In this document: positions 25,156 to 32,521 of the stretch, one piece after another | How positions within the stretch are numbered: the stretch's first letter is position 1 | How the letters are laid out: the number at the start of each line of letters is the position of its first letter | The notes under the pieces: generated by a model | The model's input: the letters and a program-made list of their open reading frames with translations, nothing else | Database searches by the model: none | What the model was told of the DNA's origin: nothing | Translations under genes and position numbers: made by a program | Assembly: GCA_028748685.1 (NCBI GenBank) | Contig: JAJRDU010000123.1 | Span: 1-37,023 of the forward strand | Reading direction: 5' to 3' | From: Methylococcaceae bacterium | Lineage (GTDB): Bacteria > Pseudomonadota > Gammaproteobacteria > Methylococcales > Methylomonadaceae | DNA: 37,023 nucleotides

Positions 25156-26060
25156 AAAGGCAAACGAGGCGAAAAATAGATAAACAGGCCGCAGCCGAGC
25201 AGCAATAGCCCCGGTAGGATTTTCCCGACCAGCCACTGGCGATACAGCAAGCGCGTGTCGTCGGTGTCGAGCGCCGCCAGTCGCGCATGGCGCCAGCCGA
25301 TTTTGCCGTGGCCCTTGCCGTAAGCCACCAGCAAGGCTTTATGGGCCAGGATGTTGATCAGCCTCGGAATGCCCAGGGTGTAAAAATGCAGGGCACTGAC
25401 CGCAAGCGGCGTCAGCAGATCGGTATGAGTATTGCCGGCGATCCGCAGCCGGTGCAGCAGATATTCCCTAACTTGGGTTTTGCTGAGGGCTTGCAGGGCA
25501 TAACTGAAGGTAATCCGCTGCCGCAACTGGCGAATCGACTTTTTTTGCAGGACTTCGTCGAGTTCGGGCTGGCCGAACAGCACGATTTGCAGCAGTTTCT
25601 GCTTTTCGGTCTCCAGGTTGGTCAGAAGGCGCAGGGTTTCCAAGGTCTCCAGCGGCATGGCCTGGGCTTCGTCGATAATCAGCACCACCTTTTTGCCGAG
25701 GCCCGCGGCCTCGATCAGGTAGTCGTTGATTTGCGCCAAGGTGCGGCTTTGTCCTGCGTTGCGGCTGTATTTGATTCCCAGTTCCTCGGCAATCGCCTGA
25801 TGCAGCGCGGCGGCGGTCAGATGCGGATTGGGGATGTAGGCCGTGACGAAGGGCGCCGGCAACTCGTTCAGCAATTTTCGGCACAGCAAGGTCTTGCCGG
25901 TGCCGACCGGCCCCGTGATCTTGATGAAGCCTTCACCGCTTTGCAGCGCGATCAGCAGCACATTCAGCGCTTCGCGATGCGTGGGCAAATCGCAGAAAAA
26001 CTGGGTGTCCGGGGTGAGGTTGAACGGCAGTTGGCTCAGGCCGAAATGCTGGAGGTACAT
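25152..26060 (-). CDS. mshM: MSHA biogenesis AAA ATPase MshM (ExeA-like)
   Basis: A 302-residue protein opening with MYLQHFGLSQLPFNLTPD, typical of MshM/ExeA. Walker A is GPVGTGKT (50-57) and Walker B VVLIIDEAQ (125-133, D130-E131). A C-terminal membrane segment (about 281-297) anchors it, without the peptidoglycan-binding domain of ExeA. It is expected to help insert or position the secretin. A twin-hairpin repeat (26078-26123) separates it from mshL. Confidence 0.93.
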   Translation of the reverse strand: MYLQHFGLSQLPFNLTPDTQFFCDLPTHREALNVLLIALQSGEGFIKITGPVGTGKTLLCRKLLNELPAPFVTAYIPNPHLTAAALHQAIAEELGIKYSRNAGQSRTLAQINDYLIEAAGLGKKVVLIIDEAQAMPLETLETLRLLTNLETEKQKLLQIVLFGQPELDEVLQKKSIRQLRQRITFSYALQALSKTQVREYLLHRLRIAGNTHTDLLTPLAVSALHFYTLGIPRLINILAHKALLVAYGKGHGKIGWRHARLAALDTDDTRLLYRQWLVGKILPGLLLLGCGLFIYFSPRLPL

Positions 26061-26077
26061 GGCGGCGGTTAGTCATG

Positions 26078-26123
26078 GGGTCGAATGAATTCGACCCTAC
26101 GTAGGTGCGAATTCATTCGCACC
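26078..26123. repeat. Twin-hairpin repeat between mshL and mshM
   Basis: Two adjacent palindromes: GGGTCGAATGAATTCGACCC (26078-26097) and GGTGCGAATTCATTCGCACC (26104-26123), joined through CTACGTAG. The same pair, with TT and AA centres, occurs at 36022-36070. Inside the msh operon it would form two strong RNA hairpins between cistrons. Confidence 0.8.
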
Positions 26124-26129
26124 GATGGC

Positions 26130-27803
26130 CTATTTCCACAACTGCTTGCGTTCAAGCTGCTGCATGCGCTCGCGGCTGTCTTCCAGTGGCGCTTTCCAGT
26201 CCTGGCTGTCGGTGATGATGGTGGGTTTCAGCAGGATCACCAGCTCCGATTTTTTGCCGGTGCCCTTATTCTCGCGGAAGGCGTTGCCGATATAGGGAAT
26301 TTCGGAAAGCAGCGATACGCCCTGTTTGGATTCCTCGCGGTTTTCCTGCATTAGGCCGCCGATGACGATGATTTGGCCGTTCTCGGCGTGAACGACGCTG
26401 TCGGATTCCCTGACGGTGTTCAACGCCATCGGCAGGCTGTTGGGTTGATCGTTGATGGTGAATTGCTTGGTCTGATTTTCGACTCGGGTAATCGAAGGGT
26501 GGATGTGCAAGGTAATGTTGTTGCTGTCGGAAATCTGCGGCGTGACGTCCAGCGCGATCCCCGAGAAAAACGGCGTCCAGGTAATGTCTTGAGTCACTAT
26601 GGCATTGGTGCCCGCCAAGTTGTTGTTGGAGGCGATGTCGGTGATGAAATATTCATCCTGACCGACCTTGATCACCGCCTTCTGGTTGTTGAGCGTCGAA
26701 ATTCTGGGGCTGGACAGGATGTTGGTCTTGCCCTGGCTCTCCATTAACTCGATGAAGGCGTAAAAATCCCCGGCGTTGACGCCGATGGTGAAAATCTGGC
26801 TGGTGGCCGAGGCGGCAAGGGGCAATGGATTGACGCTGCTCAGGAAGGCATTCTTGGCATTGTGCATCACGTTGGCCCAGTTGACGCCGTCCTGATGTTT
26901 GTCGTCGAGGATGATTTCCAGAATCTTGGCTTCAATCACCACCTGGCGGCCAATTTGGCCCTGGGTGCTTTCGATCAGTTTTTCCACTTCCCGCATCTGG
27001 CCGGGGTTGGTGCGCACCACCACGATGCCGGTCTGTTTGTTGATGACGACCTTGGAGCCGGTTTTCGGATTATGCAACTCGTCGGCGTTGTTGCTTGCCG
27101 GTGCAACATCGACGATGGCCGACAGCGATTGCTGCAGTTCATCCCAGAAATCGGTTTTCGACGAGGTGGTGATCCAGCTGCCGGAGTTGTTGTTGCCGGT
27201 TGCGCCGGTGCTTGGGGTGTTGGGATTGACGTTCTGGTTGGCTTGGTTATAGGCGTTTGAGCGCCTTGAGCCGCTGCTGATCTGGCCGGACGAGACGCGG
27301 GTATTGGAGCTGCCTTCGCGCAGCAGGTCGATGCGGTCGATCTTGAATATCTTGGTCTGCAAGGTGGCCGGATAAATGATATAGCCGATGTCGGTCTTGG
27401 TGTAGTCGTAACCGTAGACCTTTTGCACCGCGCTGAGTACCTGCGGCACGGTGACGTTTTTCAGTTCCAGTGAAATGCGGCCCGTTACGTCGGGATGAAC
27501 CACCATGTTTTCCTGGCTATCCACGACCAGACTCATGAAGAATTCGCGGGCTTCGACCTCGTGTACCGAGACATTGAACGTCGAAGGGCTGCCGGTCAGA
27601 GGCTCGGAGAGCAGGCTCTGGTTGAAATTGGGAATCAGCGCATCGGTGACCGCCGCGGGCGGCGTGGCGTTGGTTTGGCTGGCTGGCGCGTTGGGCGTAG
27701 CGGGAAAGGTCTTGTCGACATTCGCCGTTTTAACCGTTGAAGGATGGTTGCAGGCCGACAGCAATAACAATAGGCTGGTAATCAATAGGATGATGTTAGG
27801 CAT
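26130..27803 (-). CDS. mshL: MSHA outer-membrane secretin
   Basis: A 557-residue lipoprotein secretin (lipobox LSAC, C18) that forms the outer-membrane pore for the pilus. After a short linker come an STN/N0-type domain (about 75-150), a Ser/Asn/Gly-rich spacer (about 163-215), an N1-type domain (about 240-300: VVINKQTGIVVVRTNPGQM) and the secretin core (about 320-535) with ILSSPRISTLNNQKAVIKVG, VIGGLMQ and SELVILLKPTII. The start ATG at 27803 lies 7 nt after the mshK stop and has no clear ribosome site, suggesting coupling to mshK translation. Confidence 0.94.
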   Translation of the reverse strand: MPNIILLITSLLLLLSACNHPSTVKTANVDKTFPATPNAPASQTNATPPAAVTDALIPNFNQSLLSEPLTGSPSTFNVSVHEVEAREFFMSLVVDSQENMVVHPDVTGRISLELKNVTVPQVLSAVQKVYGYDYTKTDIGYIIYPATLQTKIFKIDRIDLLREGSSNTRVSSGQISSGSRRSNAYNQANQNVNPNTPSTGATGNNNSGSWITTSSKTDFWDELQQSLSAIVDVAPASNNADELHNPKTGSKVVINKQTGIVVVRTNPGQMREVEKLIESTQGQIGRQVVIEAKILEIILDDKHQDGVNWANVMHNAKNAFLSSVNPLPLAASATSQIFTIGVNAGDFYAFIELMESQGKTNILSSPRISTLNNQKAVIKVGQDEYFITDIASNNNLAGTNAIVTQDITWTPFFSGIALDVTPQISDSNNITLHIHPSITRVENQTKQFTINDQPNSLPMALNTVRESDSVVHAENGQIIVIGGLMQENREESKQGVSLLSEIPYIGNAFRENKGTGKKSELVILLKPTIITDSQDWKAPLEDSRERMQQLERKQLWK

Positions 27804-27810
27804 TGGGGGA

Positions 27811-28302
27811 TCATTTCACCGGTTTTTTAACGGATGGGACGAGATAGAGTTTTTTGTCGACGCCGTTCTGCCTGACCAGCACGTAGTGCGGTCTAATCTT
27901 CAGCAGGCGGCTGCCGTCGGCCAGAGTCTGGCCGGCCGTGACGGTATCGCCGTTGATCGTGGCGCGCCGGGCAGTGTCGGAAATCCAGATGCCGGTCAAG
28001 TTTAGCGCCGCTTCACCGCTGGGCAATTCGGCGAACTGGGCCGGTGGCAGATTGCCGGGCAAGGTTGGGTCGCGTAATTCGGCGAGTACCGCCGGGGCAA
28101 TCAGCAAGGCGGCGATTAAGATTGGGTACCGCTTAAGGAGAGGCTGAGCAAATTGATTCCGCTCATGCCCCTCGACTATGCTCGGCAGAGCGTTCGACAA
28201 GGCTCTCCCGAGCGCGGCCGAAGGGCTAACCACGAACGGAATCGAATACTTACCGTTCGTTATGAGCCTGTCGAAGGACTTAATCAGAGTTTCCCTAAAC
28301 AC
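27811..28302 (-). CDS. mshK: MSHA biogenesis protein MshK; 5' end rewritten by a repeat
   Basis: The recognisable protein is the last ~107 residues, beginning KRYPILIAALLIAPAVLAELRDPTLPG: signal peptide, then the ELRDPT start of mature MshK-type proteins, and a PilP-like strand region (WISDTARRATINGDTVTAGQ, LLKIRPHYVLVRQNG, KKLYLVPS). The codon before the expected AAG CGG is CTT, and everything upstream in frame (about 55 residues) is encoded by a family-A repeat (28132-28299). The only in-frame candidate starts upstream are GTG (28302), GTG (28233-28231) and a TTG, all outside or within the repeat. I keep the longest frame but doubt the start. The gene may be expressed with an odd leader, from a rare start, or poorly. 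Confidence 0.7.
   Translation of the reverse strand: MFRETLIKSFDRLITNGKYSIPFVVSPSAALGRALSNALPSIVEGHERNQFAQPLLKRYPILIAALLIAPAVLAELRDPTLPGNLPPAQFAELPSGEAALNLTGIWISDTARRATINGDTVTAGQTLADGSRLLKIRPHYVLVRQNGVDKKLYLVPSVKKPVK
28132..28299. repeat. Interspersed repeat family A copy at the mshJ/mshK junction
   Basis: The ends CTTAAGGAGAGGCTGAGCAA (28132-28151) and TTAATCAGAGTTTCCCTAAA (28280-28299) are diverged versions of the family-A termini, and the interior holds the CGTTCGACAAGGCTCTCC and GAGCCTGTCGAAGGAC segments. The mshJ stop (TAG, 28295-28297) and the expected mshK start codon both fall within or exactly at the edges of this element. Confidence 0.75.
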
Positions 28303-28939
28303 CGAGCCAGTCCTCTTCGAAACTCAGGGTATAAACCTGAATGCGGGTTTCGGCGATGGGATAGTCCTTGACCCGATAGTCTATGCTGTCCCAATGGATG
28401 CGCCAAGGCAGGTTTTCCAGGGCTTTCAGATAATCTAGGGTGCTGAAATAGTCGCCTTGCAGCGTGATGGCCATCACGTGGCGATAGACCCAGGCCGGTT
28501 GCTGTTCGCTGATGCCGAAGGTACTGACCGGCAGTGTTTCCAGTTTGATCAATTTTAGGTTGCCGTGCTGTTTCAGCATGTCGCGCAAAGCGCTGGCCAT
28601 CAGTTGCGAGGGCACGAATTTTTTTTCGCCGTGACTGAGCTGTTGCTTTAGGCTGTTGACCGATTGCTGAAGATGCGTCAGTTGTTGGCGATTGCTGGCG
28701 TTCGGATCGTTGCGGTTGATGTTTTCCAGCTGTTTGGCAATTTGCCGATGAGCCTGCAATTGATTTTGCAGCGAGGCGATTTCGGCCCGAAGCTCGTGAT
28801 TATCTTTTTGCAAGCCTTGGTAAAACAGCTTATCCCAGCCGGCCCAGACTATCAGTAACACGGTGCCGATCACCATCAGTTTTTCGCGCTGGCTGAGCGT
28901 CGCGAAACGTTGCCGGAACTGTTCAATGCTTGCGGTCAT
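28295..28939 (-). CDS. mshJ: MSHA biogenesis protein MshJ (PilO-like)
   Basis: A 214-residue bitopic membrane protein: short cytoplasmic N-terminus, one membrane segment (about 21-37, LMVIGTVLLIVWAGW), a coiled-coil region (about 45-100) and a periplasmic ferredoxin-like domain (about 110-205). This is the PilO/GspM architecture of the alignment subcomplex. It overlaps the end of mshI2 by 17 nt. The last codons before the stop run into the family-A repeat, so the original C-terminus may have differed slightly. Confidence 0.88.
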   Translation of the reverse strand: MTASIEQFRQRFATLSQREKLMVIGTVLLIVWAGWDKLFYQGLQKDNHELRAEIASLQNQLQAHRQIAKQLENINRNDPNASNRQQLTHLQQSVNSLKQQLSHGEKKFVPSQLMASALRDMLKQHGNLKLIKLETLPVSTFGISEQQPAWVYRHVMAITLQGDYFSTLDYLKALENLPWRIHWDSIDYRVKDYPIAETRIQVYTLSFEEDWLGV

Positions 28940-29549
28940 CGGACGCCTCCGTTTCGGGTTTCAGGCTGGAACTGACACTGAAATCGACCTGCTCGGCCGT
29001 TTGCGGCGCTTGCTGGATGCTGAGTCTGGCGAAATGCCGGCCCTTGAAGGCTGAGGTGTTCTGCAGGCGCTGCAATAATGCTGGTATCTGTTCCGGTTTG
29101 AAGGTACTGCCTTGCAGGCTGAGGCTGTCGGTCTCGCTGTTGATGCGGATGCCGGTCAGCCAGACATCCGCATTGGCTTGCTCGGCGAGGGCCGACAGAT
29201 AGCGGGAAAAGCCCAGGGACTGGTCTGATTGGTTGTCGGCGAGGAGTTCCATTATCCGCGACAGGCTCTGATACACGCCCTGCGTTTGCTGCAATTCCTG
29301 GTTCAACAGCGAATCGATCTGTTGACTTGGGTATTGCGCCTGTAGTTTTTTTAATTGGGCTTGCGCTTCCAGCATCTGCGCCTGCAACTGTTGCCGTTCG
29401 GCCTGATTGTCACTACGCTCGTTAAGTTCCAGGCCGCTAACGATCACCAGGCCTAGACAGGCCGCGATGATGATCAGCAGATAAGGATTGAGCAAGGCAT
29501 GGCTGTTGCCGGTTCCGCCGTTTTGATAAAGGTTGATTTGTTGGATCAT
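28923..29549 (-). CDS. mshI2: MSHA biogenesis protein MshI2 (PilN-like)
   Basis: A 208-residue bitopic membrane protein: N-terminal MIQQINLYQNGG is the typical PilN-type cytoplasmic motif that docks to the actin-like partner. A membrane segment (about 24-43) is followed by a coiled coil (45-100) and a periplasmic domain ending in a charged tail. The ATG at 29549 overlaps the mshI stop in ATGA, which decides against the longer start at 29603. The name follows Shewanella/Vibrio annotation practice. Confidence 0.85.
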   Translation of the reverse strand: MIQQINLYQNGGTGNSHALLNPYLLIIIAACLGLVIVSGLELNERSDNQAERQQLQAQMLEAQAQLKKLQAQYPSQQIDSLLNQELQQTQGVYQSLSRIMELLADNQSDQSLGFSRYLSALAEQANADVWLTGIRINSETDSLSLQGSTFKPEQIPALLQRLQNTSAFKGRHFARLSIQQAPQTAEQVDFSVSSSLKPETEASDDRKH

Positions 29550-30514
29550 GATGATCGGTTTTCCAGCGAGCGGCGCAAGCTGGCGCCTATCACAGGCGCG
29601 CAAATGTTTTGCGTGGTATCGTTCAGCAAACTATCGCAATCGACGATCGCCGACAGATCCATGGCTCGGGCGGTAATGCCATGATTGATGCTGAGGAAGT
29701 TGATTACGTTTTGGGTGTTGATGGGCATTAATACCACGGCCAAGCTGGTAATCGGCGGAATATCGAAATAGTTCTCCACGTAATCGAAGGAACGTTGTAT
29801 ATCCAGGGCCAAACTATCTTGTTCCTGGTAAAGCTGATTCGGGTCGCCAAGGGCCGAATTATCCGTCAGTTGTTGATAACCGCAGCCGATCTTGCGGGAA
29901 AGATAAAGCGCGCCCTGCTTTTGAATGATGACGCGGCCACTGTCTTTTTGCAAATACAGCAAGGCGATGCCTTGTTCGTTCTCCCGCAACAGGGTGGCGA
30001 GATTGCGTAGCGCGGTTTCCTGAATATCGATGACCTTGACGTTAAGGCCGGCTTGCCGGCATTGCTGGGATAATGTCGATATGATTTGAGTGGCGCAAGC
30101 GACGACTTCCAGCATCGGTGTACTGTTGGCCCGATTGGATAGCGGTAGCGGGTAAAAATCGATGGTGGCTTGTTCGACGGGATAATCCAGCGTATCGGCA
30201 ATTCGCCATCGCACGGCCTGCTTGAGTTCGTCGCTAGTCACCGCCGGCGCTTCGATACTGATAGAGCGGTATTGATCGGACGCCAACAATATATGGCAAT
30301 CGTAGTCTTCGAGACGGTGGGTTTTTACCAAAGCCTCGAGTTGCGACAGCAGTTGCCTAGGCGTGGCCGACACAAATTCGCAATGCAGCAAACGGGGACG
30401 ATTATGCTCGGCGTAGTGGGTCACGGCAACCGAGAAGCCATTGGGAAGAAAGCTGATGGCTACAATGCCGGGCGAGTAAGCTGGTTTTTTCAGTAGTTTC
30501 TGCAGTAATCGCAC
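29546..30514 (-). CDS. mshI: MSHA biogenesis protein MshI (PilM-like)
   Basis: A 322-residue cytoplasmic protein with the actin-like PilM/GspL fold: LLQKLLKKPAYSPGIVAISF at the start, DYPVEQATIDFYPLP in the middle, and an ATPase-like C-terminal half. It pairs with the PilN-like protein encoded next. The start is GTG at 30514. It is the first gene of the msh operon in this window; a 359-nt gap precedes it, in which I could not assign its promoter. mshH, often upstream, is not present. Confidence 0.87.
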   Translation of the reverse strand: MRLLQKLLKKPAYSPGIVAISFLPNGFSVAVTHYAEHNRPRLLHCEFVSATPRQLLSQLEALVKTHRLEDYDCHILLASDQYRSISIEAPAVTSDELKQAVRWRIADTLDYPVEQATIDFYPLPLSNRANSTPMLEVVACATQIISTLSQQCRQAGLNVKVIDIQETALRNLATLLRENEQGIALLYLQKDSGRVIIQKQGALYLSRKIGCGYQQLTDNSALGDPNQLYQEQDSLALDIQRSFDYVENYFDIPPITSLAVVLMPINTQNVINFLSINHGITARAMDLSAIVDCDSLLNDTTQNICAPVIGASLRRSLENRSS

Positions 30515-30873
30515 AATAAGCGGGTTCCGATGGACGTATTTTTTGTAAAAAGCCGCGATTTTAGGGTGGCGGCCGGTAATTACGGTCGGTATATGGCGGA
30601 TTTCCTCAATGGTTCGGCGGATTTAAACGTAAGCATCAAAGTCTATATGAAAATAATCGCTTGTGCAGAGAATACTGAAAGCAAGGGAAGGTTTAGAAGT
30701 AAAAATTAAACTATGTTATTTACCTGAATTAAAGTGTGTCAAATGCCTTATGTTTTCCCGGCATTTGCAAAAAAATACGTTTTCCGGCCTATTATCAATT
30801 GCTTATTTTCTGGCACCTTTTGTGCAACTCTTTTGAGCGGATTTTATTTCTCTCTCTGTGCGAGGTCAAAAAT
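30515..30873. other. Intergenic region between divergent mshI and the metal cluster
   Basis: 359 nt of A/T-rich sequence compared with its neighbours. It holds a sigma-54-type promoter candidate at 30811-30827 directed to the plus strand. The msh promoter must also be here; no confident -35/-10 pair was found. Confidence 0.5.
30811..30827 (+). promoter_or_regulatory. Sigma-54-type promoter candidate
   Basis: TGGCACCTTTTGTGCAA has the invariant GG and GC exactly 10 nt apart and matches the consensus TGGCAC-N5-TTGCA except for one base (GTGCA). Transcription would start near 30836, about 38 nt before the ATG at 30874. No enhancer site was identified. Confidence 0.5.
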
Positions 30874-31086
30874 ATGGCTCAAGAATTATTAGTCTCTAGT
30901 AGCGAAGCAGCAGTACAACAAATCAATACCGGCGCATTAATGCTAGGCGCGGGCCTGGTGTTGACGTCAATGATTCTCGTGCCGGCGTTGGCGATGCGCC
31001 TGGGATTGAGTGCCAGTTTGACGGGGGCATTGCGTATTGCTCTTATGAAGGCATCCAACCGGGCGACGGCGCCGCGACAGGGCTGA
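30874..31086 (+). CDS. Small membrane protein of unknown function (70 aa)
   Basis: A 70-residue protein with one long hydrophobic stretch (about 18-43, TGALMLGAGLVLTSMILVPALAM) and a basic C-terminus (ALMKASNRATAPRQG). I do not recognise the family. The start ATG is preceded by GAGG 8 nt upstream, and by the sigma-54-type promoter candidate. It is the first of a run of plus-strand genes ending in a P1B-type ATPase, so a role as membrane accessory to metal transport is possible. There are no cysteines or clear metal ligands. Confidence 0.7.
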   Translation: MAQELLVSSSEAAVQQINTGALMLGAGLVLTSMILVPALAMRLGLSASLTGALRIALMKASNRATAPRQG

Positions 31087-31263
31087 GTTGCAATCGTTGC
31101 TGTCATTGTTTTTTGGATTGGGATGTGTTGGGACCTGTTTTGAGGCGATGAAAATGGTTTGATGTGGTAAGGTTTGCCAGGTGATTTTTTGTTTTGTTGC
31201 GGCATAAGGCTATAATCAGTGCGCGTGTAAGTTTTTTCAATATGAATTTGGTCTGAATTAGCA

Positions 31264-31443
31264 ATGAGTGACAACAAGAAAGAGTGCGACCTTTGTGGAT
31301 TGGCTGTTGAAATCGAAGGATTTGAACTAAAAACCACGGAAGGGGACAAACATTTCTGTTGCGAGGGTTGCAAAGGTATTTACCAGATGCTGCACGAGGA
31401 ACAAATTTTGACGGAAACCGCCGTTAAGTCCAGCGACAACTGA
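31264..31443 (+). CDS. Stand-alone cysteine-rich metal-binding domain (59 aa)
   Basis: A tiny protein that is easily missed. It reads MSDNKKECDLCGLAVEIEGF..., with C8-x2-C11 and C32-C33-x2-C36. The layout C-x2-C-G-L ... CCEGC matches the N-terminal metal-binding domain normally fused to CcoI/FixI-type P-type ATPases (PF12156 as I recall it), here as a separate gene. It ends 17 nt before the next gene, in the same direction as the ATPase 1.1 kb downstream. A copper-delivery or sensing role is inference. The ribosome site is weak. Confidence 0.75.
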   Translation: MSDNKKECDLCGLAVEIEGFELKTTEGDKHFCCEGCKGIYQMLHEEQILTETAVKSSDN

Positions 31444-31460
31444 TTCAAACTGAGGAATAT

Positions 31461-31745
31461 ATGGCAAGTAAACACGATGCACACAGCACTTCAATGACTA
31501 AGCAAGTGGCTGCGGGTACATTGGCGACAGCAACGGTTAATACAGGGGGGAAATTGATGAGTAAGGTGGCAAAGCATCCGGTACTGGTGTTCGGCTTGGG
31601 AATGGTCGCCGGCTATTTCGTTTACAAGTACAGAAAAGAAATTATATCCAGCGCCACCAAGACCATAGATGCAGGCAAGGATTTTGTATTGCATCAAAAG
31701 GAAAACCTGGAAGACATCGTCGCAGAAGCAAAAGAAGACAAGTAA
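31461..31745 (+). CDS. Small single-span membrane protein (94 aa), YtxH-like
   Basis: A 94-residue protein with a polar, His-containing N-terminus (MASKHDAHSTS), one membrane segment (about 41-57, VLVFGLGMVAGYFVYKY) and a charged helical tail (KTIDAGKDFVLHQKENLEDIVAEAKEDK). This resembles YtxH-type small envelope proteins in outline; no specific family is assigned. TGAGGA lies 7 nt before the ATG. Its position between the Cys-rich protein and the HMA-like membrane protein suggests a scaffold or chaperone-like accessory to the P-type ATPase, comparable in idea to mycobacterial PacL proteins, but without their metal motif. Confidence 0.78.
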   Translation: MASKHDAHSTSMTKQVAAGTLATATVNTGGKLMSKVAKHPVLVFGLGMVAGYFVYKYRKEIISSATKTIDAGKDFVLHQKENLEDIVAEAKEDK

Positions 31746-31843
31746 TTCCCGTAGAGCATTGTTGGCTAGACGGTATAGGTAATAACCGATGACGGGCGAT
31801 ACCGCTAGCTGGTTCGCCCGTTTTCTTTTTTGTTGTGTTGACT

Positions 31844-32449
31844 ATGGCTATTCAAAAAGAATTTGTACTTCGCTATCGGCATGACGGTCATGTGCGCTTT
31901 CAAATACCCTCCAGGTTATGTGAAGCGGCTGTCGCCAAGTTGATCAGCGATAATGTCGTTGCGATTGGCGGAGTTTACTCGGTCAGGGTGTATCGCGGGC
32001 AGCAAAAACTGTCCATTCGTTACGATGAACAGTCCTGCGATTTCAAAACCTTGGCCAAACGGCTTTCTCAAGTGCTGGACGACCTGGAGCAACAAGGCTG
32101 GTTTGATAATAAAGCCGTTGTCGAATCGGGCAGGGCGCGATTAACGCATAAACTCAAGCAGAGCCGGATTTCACGTTGGTTTGGCGAAAAATATCAGGCC
32201 GCGCAGGAAACCGCGCAGGCCGCGAAACTGCTGGGCAAAATTAGCACCAAGGGGCCCAAGGCTCTGATCAACGACCCCGAAAAAGCTATCATCGATTTTC
32301 TGAACGATATATTGGTGCTGTATCTGATCAGGGTCCACTGGACGCGGATTACCCAGGAATGGCTGGTCAGACCCCTGGTTTACCGTTACGAATGGATGGC
32401 GGTGTTTTATCTGTTCTTTTTGCTGGTTCGCTCTCGCAGAAAAAAATAG
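31844..32449 (+). CDS. HMA-like (cysteine-less) membrane protein upstream of the metal ATPase
   Basis: A 201-residue protein. Residues about 1-75 read as a ferredoxin-like HMA fold (HVRFQIPSRLCEAAVAKLI, GGVYSVRVYRGQQKLSIRYD, DFKTLAKRLSQVLDDL) but lack the CxxC pair. A basic linker follows, then two hydrophobic stretches (about 148-165 and 183-195) and a basic end SRRKK. A closely similar fold, also without CxxC, forms the first ~90 residues of the ATPase encoded next. The ATG at 31844 is preferred; GTG at 31835 is possible. Likely role: protein-protein contact with the ATPase rather than metal binding, as inference. Confidence 0.78.
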   Translation: MAIQKEFVLRYRHDGHVRFQIPSRLCEAAVAKLISDNVVAIGGVYSVRVYRGQQKLSIRYDEQSCDFKTLAKRLSQVLDDLEQQGWFDNKAVVESGRARLTHKLKQSRISRWFGEKYQAAQETAQAAKLLGKISTKGPKALINDPEKAIIDFLNDILVLYLIRVHWTRITQEWLVRPLVYRYEWMAVFYLFFLLVRSRRKK

Positions 32450-32521
32450 CGTTTTCTCTTCATCTGGTCCGGTTTGACTATCGACAAGCCGGACGATCTC
32501 GATTAACAAACCACAACGCCA

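Noticed and set aside
25287-26072. 261-residue plus-strand frame opposite mshM
   Set aside because: It is a Gln/Gly-rich antisense shadow; mshM carries all the family motifs.
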